Of a DNA stretch of 64,000 nucleotides, positions 54,623 to 63,263 are shown one piece after another. The translations under genes were made by a program, and so were the position numbers. Each line of letters starts with the position of its first letter. Positions within the stretch are counted from its first letter, which is position 1. Where the stretch lies: NCBI GenBank assembly GCA_026709225.1, contig JAPOTJ010000050.1, positions 1 through 64,000 on the forward strand, given 5' to 3'. The notes under the pieces were generated by a model that saw only the letters and a list, made by a program, of their open reading frames with translations, ran no database searches and was not told where the DNA came from. This DNA is from Gammaproteobacteria bacterium (GTDB taxonomy: Bacteria; Pseudomonadota; Gammaproteobacteria; Pseudomonadales; Azotimanducaceae).

Positions 54623-55691
54623 CTTTACAGGCGGGCCGGCGGCTCTGCCGGAAGCCGTGCTTCAGCGCGCTTCAAACGAGCTCATGGATTTTCGTGGCAT
54701 GGGCGCATCGGTGATGGAGATCAGCCATCGAAGCGCTGAGTTCTCGCGCATCGCCGAAGACAGTGAAGCGGCGCTGCGCAGGCTCATGGACATCCCCGAT
54801 GACTATGCCGTGCTGTTTCCGCAAGGCGGCGCCACCGGACAGTTCGCTGCGATTGTTCTCAACCTTGTCAAGTCCGAGGCGGGCGAAGTGCCTTGCTATG
54901 TTGATACGGGCTATTGGGCGTCGCGCGCTGTGAAAGAAGCGAAGCGCTACGGCGAGGCGGTGATCGTCGCATCGTCAGAAGCGCAAGGCTATCGCGAAAT
55001 CCCCGATCCCTCGACATGGAATGTGCCGGACAACGCCGCGTTTCTGCACGTCACCCTGAACGAAACGATCGGAGGCGTTGAGTTTCGCGATGAGCCGTCC
55101 TCGGATGTCATTTTGGTCGCGGACGCCTCATCGAATATTCTGTCGAAGGCGATCAATGTCTCGCGCTATGGCGTCATCTATGCAGGTGCGCAGAAGAACC
55201 TCGGTCCGTCAGGTATCGCTGTGACTATTGTTCGCAAGTCGCTGATTGGACGTGGCGACCGTCCTGTCCCGACCGTTCTAGACTACGCAGCGCTCGAAGC
55301 CGCTCGCTCGATGGCCAACACGCCGCCCGTATTCGCTTGGTACATTGCAGGGCTCGTGTTCGACTGGGTCGAGTCCGAAGGTGGCGTCGAAGTCATGGCC
55401 AAGCGCAACGCCCGCAAAGCCGAGCGATTGTACGGCTTTCTCGATGAAAACGACCTTTATCAGTCCAAGGTGGCGCCGCAATTTCGCTCGCGCATGAATG
55501 TGCCGTTCAATTTGCAAGAGGAATCACGCACCAAGGCGTTCTTGGCAGCGGCGCGCGATGCTGGTTTCATAGGGCTTGAAGGCCACCGAAGTGTTGGCGG
55601 TGTGCGTGCGAGCCTCTACAACGCGATTCGCCAAGAGTCTGTCGATGCGCTTATTGATTTTCTCGATGAATTTGCTGCGAGCGCGCTATGA
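54609..55691 (+). CDS. serC: Phosphoserine aminotransferase SerC
   Basis: Predicted 360-aa PLP enzyme making 3-phosphoserine (and the PdxB/SerC step of pyridoxine synthesis). Seen: [64 protein letters not shown], and the PLP-lysine in [15 protein letters not shown] 54609 lies inside gyrA (14-bp overlap), and the stop overlaps pheA (ATGA). Confidence 0.96.
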
Positions 55692-56779
55692 CTGACGACT
55701 TGGGAAAAGTTCGTGAGCGCATTGACGAGATCGACCGTTCATTGCAAGCGCTCCTCAATGAACGCGCGAGCGCTGCGCTCGAAGTCAGTCGAATCAAAGC
55801 TGCGCAACTTGCGGACGGCGAAGAAGCGGTGTACTACCGCCCTGAACGCGAAGCGCAGATCCTGCGCCGCATTCGAGAGAGCAACCGCGGTGATATGCCG
55901 CCCGATGTCATGGCGCGCCTGTTTCGCGAGATTATCTCGTCGTGCCTCTCGCTCGAATCGCCTTTGTCGGTTGCGGCGCTTGGTCCTGCGGGCACCTTCA
56001 CTGAGCAGGCAGCGGTGAAGCATTTTGGTCATTTCGCACGCATCGAGCCATTATCTTCGATTGCTCAGGTATTTCGCGAAGTCGAGTCAGACTCCGTTCA
56101 CTATGGAGTCGTGCCGGTTGAGAACACGACCGAGGGCATGGTGAATCAAACGCTCGACTGCCTCATGGACTCGCCGCTCGGCGTGTGCGGCGAAGTCGAA
56201 CTGCCTGTGCATCAAATGCTTTTGGGGCGTGAGGATTGCGACCCCTCCAAAGCGGTTGAGATCGTTTCGCATCAGCAATCGCTCGCGCAAACGCGAGCGT
56301 GGCTCGATGCGCGCTATGTTAATTTGCCGAGACGCGCGGTGGCAAGCAACGGTGAGGCGGCGCGCCTCGCTGCCGAGTCTCCTGACCGGCTCGCGGTTGG
56401 CGGGCTGCGCGCGGCTGAAATACACGGTCTCAAGGTGTTTGATCGAAACATTGAGGATTTCCCTGATAACAAGACGCGATTCGTCGTCATCGGCAAGACA
56501 TTGGCCGGCGCGAGCGGCGAGGACAAGACATCCGTGCTGGTGACGGTGAAGAACGAGCCTGGCGCGCTGTATCACATTCTTGAGCCGTTTCATACGTGCG
56601 GTGTGAGCCTGACGCGCTTGGAAACGCGCCCCTTGAGGAGCGGGAGTTGGTCATACGCCTTCTTTATCGATTTCAGCGGGCATCGGGACGAGCCGCACAT
56701 CAAGGAAGTATTGAGCCAGGTCGGCGGCAACGTGGTCAATTTGCGTATTCTCGGCTCCTATCCGGCTGCAGCGATCTGA
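55688..56779 (+). CDS. pheA: Chorismate mutase / prephenate dehydratase PheA
   Basis: Predicted 363-aa bifunctional enzyme for phenylalanine synthesis. Residues 1 to about 90 are an AroQ-type chorismate mutase (LGKVRERIDEIDRSLQALLN, YRPEREAQILRRI). About 95-275 is prephenate dehydratase (ALGPAGTFTEQAAVKHFG, YGVVPVENTTEGMVNQTLD, NKTRFVVIG). About 285-360 is an ACT domain (PGALYHILEPFHTCGVSLTR with LETRP) for feedback by phenylalanine. Coupled to serC by ATGA. Confidence 0.96.
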   Translation: MTDDLGKVRERIDEIDRSLQALLNERASAALEVSRIKAAQLADGEEAVYYRPEREAQILRRIRESNRGDMPPDVMARLFREIISSCLSLESPLSVAALGPAGTFTEQAAVKHFGHFARIEPLSSIAQVFREVESDSVHYGVVPVENTTEGMVNQTLDCLMDSPLGVCGEVELPVHQMLLGREDCDPSKAVEIVSHQQSLAQTRAWLDARYVNLPRRAVASNGEAARLAAESPDRLAVGGLRAAEIHGLKVFDRNIEDFPDNKTRFVVIGKTLAGASGEDKTSVLVTVKNEPGALYHILEPFHTCGVSLTRLETRPLRSGSWSYAFFIDFSGHRDEPHIKEVLSQVGGNVVNLRILGSYPAAAI

Positions 56780-56788
56780 GGCGCTTTG

Positions 56789-57619
56789 ATGGACCGGCTT
56801 GGCCTTGTTGGCACAGGCATGATTGGTGGCTCGTTCGCGCTGGCGCTGCGCGAGGCAGGCGAAGTACGCGAAGTTATTGGCTATGACGCCAGCGCGCAGG
56901 CGCTGCAAGAGGCGCTGGCGCTGGGTGTTGTGGATCGGGGCACTCGCTCAATCGATGAACTCGCTCGTAACAGCGATGCGATTTTGGTAGCGGTGCCAGT
57001 GAGTGAAATCGCACATTGTGTCAAAGCGTGTCTTGGGGCCGGCGCCGAGTTTGTGATGGAAGCGGGCAGCGTCAAGCGATCTGTATTCGAGGCGTTGGGG
57101 GAGCGCGTCAATCAACGTTTTGTGTCATTACACCCAATTGCCGGCACCGACAAGTCAGGGCCGAGCGCTGCGCGCGCGGACATCTACAAGGACAGTGTGC
57201 TTGCTCTCATCTCAGAGGGCGAGAAGCACTTGCGGCAGCGCGCAAGCGCACTCTGGTCCGCGTGCGGGTCGCATGTGGTCGAGATGGATGTGAAGTCGCA
57301 CGATGCGACGCTCGCGCTCACGAGCCACTTGCCGCATCTGCTCGCCTTCAGCTTGATGCGGCTTGTATTGGACGGCGATCCGCAGGCATTGAAGTCTCTG
57401 ACAGGTCCCGGGTTTCGCGATTTCACGCGCCTTGCGAGGGGCGATGACCGCATGTGGCAGGCGATTTTTGAAGCCAATCGCGATGCGCTCGACACAGAGA
57501 TCGCACGCTATCAGGCCGAACTCGAAGCCATGCGTGCGCGTCTATCTGACACGGACGCGATGCGCACCGCGCTTCGCGAGGCGACTGCGGCGTTCGCCAT
57601 GCTAGAGGATATCCAATAA
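56789..57619 (+). CDS. tyrA: Prephenate/arogenate dehydrogenase TyrA
   Basis: Predicted 276-aa NAD(P)-dependent enzyme of tyrosine synthesis. Rossmann motif LGLVGTGMIGGSFALALREA, then DAILVAVPVSEI, SVKRSV, SLHPIAGTDKSGPSAA and TSHLPHLLAFSL, family signatures. ATG 56789 with GAGG eight bases before is preferred over TTG 56786. The expected hisC between pheA and tyrA and aroA after tyrA are missing; a restriction endonuclease gene starts at the tyrA stop codon instead. Confidence 0.93.
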   Translation: MDRLGLVGTGMIGGSFALALREAGEVREVIGYDASAQALQEALALGVVDRGTRSIDELARNSDAILVAVPVSEIAHCVKACLGAGAEFVMEAGSVKRSVFEALGERVNQRFVSLHPIAGTDKSGPSAARADIYKDSVLALISEGEKHLRQRASALWSACGSHVVEMDVKSHDATLALTSHLPHLLAFSLMRLVLDGDPQALKSLTGPGFRDFTRLARGDDRMWQAIFEANRDALDTEIARYQAELEAMRARLSDTDAMRTALREATAAFAMLEDIQ

Positions 57620-58581
57620 TGGCAGTCAATAGGGATAAGCCGGACCGGTGGAAACGGGACATTGAGCTGTCGGTAGACACCTACAACGACTGGTTCATGG
57701 GATTTGCGCCAGAGGCTTATCGGACGACGCGAATCCAAACCACAAAGGATGTTGAGGCGACATTGAAGTCGACGAACAACCTGACGAATATTGGGATTGA
57801 ACTGTTAAGAGCAGAGCCTTCGGTGTTGCCATCGTTGCGGATGTCTACCTGCCCACCTTTGGCCGTAGACCGGTTGATCGGCCTTGCGGGGGTTTCCGCG
57901 AACTTGGTACGCGGTATGGAGAGTGACCGCAAGCTTCCTCCGAGAATGCCTAGGCGCGAGGTCGACAGAGATCTTGAAAAGATCGGCAAGATCATTGGGA
58001 AGATGATAGACCCGGATATCTTTGTCTGGTTGGCGCGCGGGGATGACCCGTTGGAGGCGGAACTGTGGCGGGCTGCGACGATCGTGGCAGATCGACTATG
58101 CGGAACCGTTGCAAACCCCATCATCCGCAACGCGCAGGAAAAGCGTCAATTGGCAGCAATCGGTGACTGGTTAACGTCCCTGGGATACGAAAACCGACCA
58201 GCAGGTGAAGGTGAGACATACGACAAGATGCGACCGGGGACGTATTCGTACAGACTCAACGTGCCAGTTGAATTAGACGGAAGCGCACGAACTGTCAACA
58301 TTCCTATAGACGCTGTGGTAATGCCAAAGGCGTCAAAGGCAGGCGATCTACCTCTGTTGATCGAAGCAAAGTCAGCGGGCGATTTCACCAATGTGAACAA
58401 GCGTCGCAAGGAAGAAGCCGCGAAAATGCATCAACTGCGAAGGACCTATGGCGATCATGTACGCTTCATCCTATTCCTGTGCGGATATTTCGACAGTGGT
58501 TATCTCGGCTACGAAGCCGCTGAAGGCATTGATTGGGTTTGGGAGCATCGCATTGACGACCTCGCCGAGTTTGGGTTGTAG
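57619..58581 (+). CDS. Type II restriction endonuclease, XamI-like
   Basis: Predicted 320-aa endonuclease. RWKRDIELSVDTYNDWFMGF, TTKDVEATLKSTNNLTNIGI and LRMSTCPPLAVDRLIGLAGV match what I recall of the XamI family (recognition GTCGAC in characterised members). A PD-(D/E)xK-type core is seen at Asp231 and Glu249-Ala-Lys251. ATG 57619 shares a base with the tyrA stop, so it depends on read-through or a promoter inside tyrA. The methyltransferase follows after three bases. GC is lower than in tyrA. Specificity is an inference from family only. Confidence 0.82.
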   Translation: MAVNRDKPDRWKRDIELSVDTYNDWFMGFAPEAYRTTRIQTTKDVEATLKSTNNLTNIGIELLRAEPSVLPSLRMSTCPPLAVDRLIGLAGVSANLVRGMESDRKLPPRMPRREVDRDLEKIGKIIGKMIDPDIFVWLARGDDPLEAELWRAATIVADRLCGTVANPIIRNAQEKRQLAAIGDWLTSLGYENRPAGEGETYDKMRPGTYSYRLNVPVELDGSARTVNIPIDAVVMPKASKAGDLPLLIEAKSAGDFTNVNKRRKEEAAKMHQLRRTYGDHVRFILFLCGYFDSGYLGYEAAEGIDWVWEHRIDDLAEFGL

Positions 58582-58584
58582 AAG

Positions 58585-60162
58585 ATGAATGAAGCCGATC
58601 TAGAATTTGAGGTGGAGCGGCTGGCACTACAGCAACTGCTTGACGGACAGCTAGACGCAGCTTCCCGAAACCGAAAGGGGCAGTTTGCAACGCCGACCGG
58701 TCTTGCCGTCGACATCCAACGCTACGCGAAAAAGTGTCTTGGAGAAAGGGGGAAGGTGCGTTTCATCGATCCGGCCTTAGGCACCGGATCCTTTTATTCG
58801 GCGCTGCTCAATGTTTTCCCGCGAACCAGTATCAGTGCAGCTGTGGGCTATGAGATTGACCCGCACTACGGGAACCCGGCAAAGAAGCTGTGGGGCAAGA
58901 CGGGACTCGATGTCTACTTAGAAGACTTTACGCAAGCCGAGGTGCCATTGCCTGACGAGAGGTTCAACCTACTCATTTGCAATCCGCCCTATGTCAGGCA
59001 TCATCACATGACGGGCGATGAAAAACAGCGATTGAAGGCGCGCACTTGGGATGCTTGCGAAGTGGACATCAGTGGTCTTGCCGGTCTCTATTGCTACTTT
59101 CTTGTTCTTGGCCATTTGTGGATGGCTGACAACGGACTGGCTGCCTGGTTGATACCAAGCGAGTTCATGGATGTCAACTACGGCGCATCTGTGAAGCGCT
59201 ATCTTCTCGATAAGGTCACGCTCTTGCATATTCACCGCTTCGACCCCAATGATGTCCAGTTCGGTGACGCGCTTGTATCTTCCGCCGTTGTTTGGTTCCG
59301 CAATACGCCGCCTCAAAGGACAGGGCGTGTTCGGTTTACCTTTGGCGGCACTCTTGAACGACCGAAGCGAGAGAGATTGGTTTCGGCGGATACATTGCGC
59401 CACGAACCAAAATGGACTCGCTATCCAATGAAGGAAGCCCATCAAGCGGCGACCGGTCCTGTACTAGGCGATTTTTTCAGGATCAAGCGCGGTCTTGTCA
59501 CCGGCAGCAACAAGTACTTCATATTGTCGGAGCGTGAAATCGAGAATCGCGGACTGCCTATTGCCGCATTTAGGCCGATATTGCCGAGCCCGCGCAACGT
59601 CCCGATCGACGAGATAAGCTGTGACAGCTTTGGCAATCCGTTGCTAGAGCAACGATTGTTCCTACTTGATCCACCTTGGACAGAAAAGGAGATCAGAGAC
59701 GAATATCCGAGTCTGTGGTCGTACTTGGAAGAGGGCAAAGCGGAAGGCATCGCTGATCGATATGTCTGCCGGCACCGTGCGATGTGGTACGCACAGGAAC
59801 GCCGCCCGCCAGCACCGTTTGTGTGTACCTATCTTGGTCGGAGCGATAAGAAGAACGGCAGGCCATTCCGATTCATTCTGAACGATTCCAAGGCAACAGC
59901 GGCAAATGTGTATTTGATGCTGTATCCGAAAGCGCCTTTCGAAAGCGCTTTGTCGGATAGTCCCGAACTGAAACGACAGGTGTGGGAGTGCTTGAATCAA
60001 ATTTGTCCACAGGTGATGCTGAACGAAGGTCGTGTCTACGGTGGAGGATTGCATAAGCTGGAACCCAAGGAACTTGGAAATGTTTCCGCGAAAGCACTGG
60101 TTGGGTTGTTTCCCGAATTGCGACGGCGATGCTCGTGGAAGCAGGGTGAACTGTTTCAATAG
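58585..60162 (+). CDS. N6-adenine DNA methyltransferase (Eco57I/TaqI-like class)
   Basis: Predicted 525-aa methylase protecting the host against the adjacent endonuclease. SAM motif DPALGTGSFYSALL (62-75), catalytic NPPYVRH (133-139) typical of adenine-N6 methyltransferases, and a C-terminal target-recognition part from about 285 (GDFFRIKRGLVTGSNKYFIL). Three bases separate it from the endonuclease gene. Complete. By pairing it should methylate the same sequence as the XamI-like enzyme. Confidence 0.9.
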   Translation: MNEADLEFEVERLALQQLLDGQLDAASRNRKGQFATPTGLAVDIQRYAKKCLGERGKVRFIDPALGTGSFYSALLNVFPRTSISAAVGYEIDPHYGNPAKKLWGKTGLDVYLEDFTQAEVPLPDERFNLLICNPPYVRHHHMTGDEKQRLKARTWDACEVDISGLAGLYCYFLVLGHLWMADNGLAAWLIPSEFMDVNYGASVKRYLLDKVTLLHIHRFDPNDVQFGDALVSSAVVWFRNTPPQRTGRVRFTFGGTLERPKRERLVSADTLRHEPKWTRYPMKEAHQAATGPVLGDFFRIKRGLVTGSNKYFILSEREIENRGLPIAAFRPILPSPRNVPIDEISCDSFGNPLLEQRLFLLDPPWTEKEIRDEYPSLWSYLEEGKAEGIADRYVCRHRAMWYAQERRPPAPFVCTYLGRSDKKNGRPFRFILNDSKATAANVYLMLYPKAPFESALSDSPELKRQVWECLNQICPQVMLNEGRVYGGGLHKLEPKELGNVSAKALVGLFPELRRRCSWKQGELFQ

Positions 60163-60197
60163 TCGGCAGTTCATAAAGCACGGAAATAGCATCAGAA

Positions 60198-60226
60198 TTG
60201 CGCCAGGATGACGCTTCTAATACGAT
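60198..60226 (+). promoter_or_regulatory. Candidate sigma-70 promoter of the enoyl-CoA hydratase operon
   Basis: TTGCGC (60198-60203), 17 bases and TACGAT (60221-60226) in an AT-richer gap, 41 bases before the next ATG. Confidence 0.35.
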
Positions 60227-60266
60227 ATTATCAGTTTGATGGAGCAGTAGCGGTAGGTAAGCTCGA

Positions 60267-61058
60267 ATGTCGTCTGAACCCCTCGTCTTAACGACACGCC
60301 ACGACGGCGTGCTTGAGATCACCCTGAATCGACCGGCAAGCGGCAATGCGCTCAATCCTGAGCTCGCCGCGGAACTTGCCGAGATCGCCAATCGCTGCGT
60401 CGGTGACACATCGATTCGCGCAGTGATTGTGACTGGCGCCGGGCGCATGTTCTGTGCTGGCGGTGATCTTTCTTCGTTTGCGAGCGGAAGCCATGGCACG
60501 CATGCGCTACTGCTCAGCATCACCGGTGGTGTTCACGCATATATTTCAAGAATGACGCGCATGAACGCGCCGGTCATTTCGGCGGTCAATGGCATGGCGG
60601 CAGGTGGCGGATTCAGTCTCGCCATTTCTGGCGACCTTATCCTTGGCGCCGAATCCTCGAAGTACTTGGTCGCCTACACCAATGCAGGCTTGTCGCCTGA
60701 TGCGAGCAGTTCGTGGTTCCTGCCGCGCTTAGTCGGCCATGCTCGAGCGAGCGAACTGATGCTCACCAATCGTATCTTGAGCGCTGAGGAAGCGTGCGAC
60801 TGGGGTCTGATCAACCGAGTTGTCTCCGACGCCGATCTCATGGACGAAGCACGCAAGCTTGCGGGATCGCTTGCCAAAGGCCCGACACGATCATTTGGCA
60901 CGGTCAAGCGCCTGCTTGCCGACAGCTTCACGAACGGCTTGGAAACGCAGATGGAGCACGAAGCGCGCGGCGTTGCCGAGGCATCTGTATCGCGCGACGG
61001 ACGCGAAGGCGTCAGCGCGTTCCTTGAAAAACGCAAGCCGACATTTGTGGGCGAGTAG
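60267..61058 (+). CDS. Enoyl-CoA hydratase/isomerase family protein
   Basis: Predicted 263-aa crotonase. Seen: [40 protein letters not shown] (oxyanion-hole strand 1), [20 protein letters not shown] (strand 2) and [19 protein letters not shown]. Asp replaces one of the usual catalytic Glu positions (SPDASSS), as in isomerase-like members, so hydratase activity is not certain. Starts the group with haloalkane dehalogenase after an 11-base gap. Confidence 0.88.
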   Translation: MSSEPLVLTTRHDGVLEITLNRPASGNALNPELAAELAEIANRCVGDTSIRAVIVTGAGRMFCAGGDLSSFASGSHGTHALLLSITGGVHAYISRMTRMNAPVISAVNGMAAGGGFSLAISGDLILGAESSKYLVAYTNAGLSPDASSSWFLPRLVGHARASELMLTNRILSAEEACDWGLINRVVSDADLMDEARKLAGSLAKGPTRSFGTVKRLLADSFTNGLETQMEHEARGVAEASVSRDGREGVSAFLEKRKPTFVGE

Positions 61059-61069
61059 AGGGCCTTCAC

Positions 61070-61939
61070 ATGGACTCCAAAAACTACGCCGAAGTGAACG
61101 GCTTGAACATGGCCTATGTCGAGACAGGGCAGGACAGCTCGCCAAGCATCGTTTTTCTGCACGGCAATCCGACTTCGTCCTATCTATGGCGGAACATCAT
61201 CCCGCATGTGGAAGACCTCGGACGCTGCATCGCGCCGGATTTGATTGGCATGGGCGACTCCGACAAGCTGCCGGATTCGGGGCCGGACAGATATACCTTC
61301 GCCGAGCACCGAACCTATCTCGACGGACTGCTTGATCAGCTCGGCCTCGGCAATGAAATCGTGCTCGTCATTCACGACTGGGGCTCAGCGCTTGGATTTG
61401 ACTGGGCGAGGCGGCATCCGCAGCGCGTCAAAGGCGTCTGCTACATGGAAGCGATCGTTTGCCCGATGGAATGGGAAGACTGGAATGAGGCGGCGCGGTC
61501 AGTGTTCCAAGGCTTTCGCTCGCCAGCGGGCGAACAGATGGTGCTCGAAAAGAATATCTTTGTCGAGCGCGTGCTGCCGGGCTCCATCACACGGACGCTC
61601 AGTGATGATGAGATGGCCGAATATCGGCGCCCGTTCTTGAATGCTGGGGAAGACCGGCGCCCGACGCTCACTTGGCCGCGCCAGATCCCGATCGCTGGCG
61701 AGCCAGCAGACGTCGCCCGGACCGTTGAAGCCTATGCGCGCTATTTTTCCGCAAGCGATATGCCGAAACTCCTCATTAGCGCCGAGCCCGGCGCCATTCT
61801 CATCGGTGAGCAACTCGCGTTTTGCCGCGCATGGCGCAACCAGACGGAAGTCACGGTCGCGGGCAGCCACTTCATTCAAGAAGATTCCGCGGAAGAAATT
61901 GGCATTGCGCTCCGAAGCTGGTTGCAACGCATCGCGTGA
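61070..61939 (+). CDS. dhaA: Haloalkane dehalogenase, HLD-II type
   Basis: Predicted 289-aa alpha/beta-hydrolase releasing halide from haloalkanes. Nucleophile Asp103 and halide-binding Trp104 in [11 protein letters not shown], second halide residue Asn33 in [13 protein letters not shown], acid Glu127 in YMEAIV, base His267 in GSHFIQED: the complete HLD-II set (DhaA/LinB type). Length normal. The stop overlaps the Nudix gene GTG (GTGA). Real substrate unknown; halogenated marine metabolites are a possibility. Confidence 0.93.
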   Translation: MDSKNYAEVNGLNMAYVETGQDSSPSIVFLHGNPTSSYLWRNIIPHVEDLGRCIAPDLIGMGDSDKLPDSGPDRYTFAEHRTYLDGLLDQLGLGNEIVLVIHDWGSALGFDWARRHPQRVKGVCYMEAIVCPMEWEDWNEAARSVFQGFRSPAGEQMVLEKNIFVERVLPGSITRTLSDDEMAEYRRPFLNAGEDRRPTLTWPRQIPIAGEPADVARTVEAYARYFSASDMPKLLISAEPGAILIGEQLAFCRAWRNQTEVTVAGSHFIQEDSAEEIGIALRSWLQRIA

Positions 61940-62601
61940 GTGAGTTTCGCTGTGATCAGGATTTAAGGGCGCGCATCGGCGAGCGTCTCCATGCGTTTGA
62001 CAGGCATCGCGAAGCGATGGTCGGCAAGGGAAGCGCCGTTGCGCTTGCGATTTCTGACGCCGGACACGGCGGCAATGTCCCAGGCTTGGCGGCGCACGAG
62101 GAATGGAGCGATGATGCGGCCATCATCATGACGCGGCGGGCGTCAAACCTTCGCAGTCATGCCGGTCAGTGGGCGTTTCCAGGCGGACGAGTGGATGCGG
62201 GAGAAACGCCGGAAGAAACGGCGCTTCGCGAAATGCGCGAGGAAATTCATCTTGAGCTTGGCATGGAGCATGTCATCGGCAGGCTCGACGATTTTGAGAC
62301 ACGCTCTGGCTATGTGATGACGCCAGTTGTGTTTTGGGCCGGCCCCCAGCGTCACATGAGCGCGAATCCGCACGAGGTCGCTTCCATTCACCGCATCCCG
62401 CTCTCTGAACTGACGCGCATCGATGCGCCGCTCTTGACGCAGATTCCTGAGAGCGAGCAGCCGGTGCTGCGAATGCCGATTGGCGACTCGTGGATCGCGG
62501 CGCCAACAGCAGCGCTCCTCTATCAATTTCGCGAAGTCTGCCTGTTTGGTCGCGAAACGCGCGTGTCTCACTTCGAGCAGCCTTATTTCGCATGGCGTTG
62601 A
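61936..62601 (+). CDS. Nudix hydrolase, CoA pyrophosphatase-like
   Basis: Predicted 221-aa hydrolase. Nudix box [20 protein letters not shown] followed by EIHL is intact, preceded by the NUDIX_CoA-type [14 protein letters not shown]. Likely splits CoA, acyl-CoA or related diphosphates. Start GTG 61936 overlaps the dehalogenase stop (GTGA). Enoyl-CoA hydratase, dehalogenase and this gene form one transcription unit. Confidence 0.88.
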   Translation: MSEFRCDQDLRARIGERLHAFDRHREAMVGKGSAVALAISDAGHGGNVPGLAAHEEWSDDAAIIMTRRASNLRSHAGQWAFPGGRVDAGETPEETALREMREEIHLELGMEHVIGRLDDFETRSGYVMTPVVFWAGPQRHMSANPHEVASIHRIPLSELTRIDAPLLTQIPESEQPVLRMPIGDSWIAAPTAALLYQFREVCLFGRETRVSHFEQPYFAWR

Positions 62602-62679
62602 ATTGCGCATTGCCTGCGCTCGTTCTCTTCGGTACGAACGCTTCCTGCTACCATAGCCTTTTTCTGACGGAGCAATCCA

Positions 62680-63159
62680 TTGGCAATTCAAGTAGGCGAT
62701 CAACTTCCAGACATCGGACTCACCGTGATGCAGGACGGCAAACCTGCAGGCTTGTCGCGCGACGAGCTGTTTGCAGGCAAAAAGGTCGTGTTGTTTGCCG
62801 TGCCGGGCGCCTTCACGCCGACCTGTTCCATGGCGCACTTGCCAGGATTCGTGGTCAAAGCCGACGAAATTCAGGCCAAGGGCGTCGATAGCATCATCTG
62901 CCTGTCGGTCAATGACGCCTTTGTGATGGACGCTTGGGGGAAGGAGAAGAATGCCGAGGCCCTCATCATGGCGGCGGACGGCAACGGCGATTTCACCCAA
63001 GCCATTGGCCTTGAGATGGATGCCAGCGGATTCGGCATGGGCGTGCGTTCACAGCGCTATGCGATGGTGATTGACGATGGCGTGGTGTCAGCGCTTCACA
63101 TTGAAGCCCCCGGCAAACTCGAAGTGAGCTCTGCCGAAGCTGTGCTCTCGAACTTGTAA
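62680..63159 (+). CDS. Peroxiredoxin (Prx5 type)
   Basis: Predicted 159-aa thiol peroxidase reducing H2O2 and alkyl hydroperoxides. Peroxidatic Cys49 in VPGAFTPTCSMAHLPGF, a further Cys at 74 (IICLSVNDAFVMDAWG), C-terminal APGKLEVSSAEAVLSNL. TTG 62680 is used as the start, with GGAG eight bases upstream and family sequence beginning there. Single gene. Confidence 0.93.
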   Translation: MAIQVGDQLPDIGLTVMQDGKPAGLSRDELFAGKKVVLFAVPGAFTPTCSMAHLPGFVVKADEIQAKGVDSIICLSVNDAFVMDAWGKEKNAEALIMAADGNGDFTQAIGLEMDASGFGMGVRSQRYAMVIDDGVVSALHIEAPGKLEVSSAEAVLSNL

Positions 63160-63203
63160 GCCAGCAGCCTTAAATCGAGAAAAATCTTTTTTTTCGCTTT
63201 CTT

Positions 63204-63220
63204 ATTTCGACAAAAATCCG
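63204..63220 (+). promoter_or_regulatory. ATTTCGACAAAA box upstream of the Fic-like gene
   Basis: ATTTCGACAAAAATCCG lies 44-60 bases upstream of the ATG at 63264. The 12-base core is identical to the gene-strand core of the tandem repeats in front of the DUF4143 ATPase at 7.6 kb, and TTC and CC also agree at the flanks. Probably an operator for the winged-helix protein encoded next. The remaining 63160-63203 stretch is a weak A/T stem-like terminator candidate for the peroxiredoxin gene. Confidence 0.5.
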
Positions 63221-63263
63221 TATTCTGACGCTGAAGCGACGCTTAATGCGGGATTAGTCTGGA

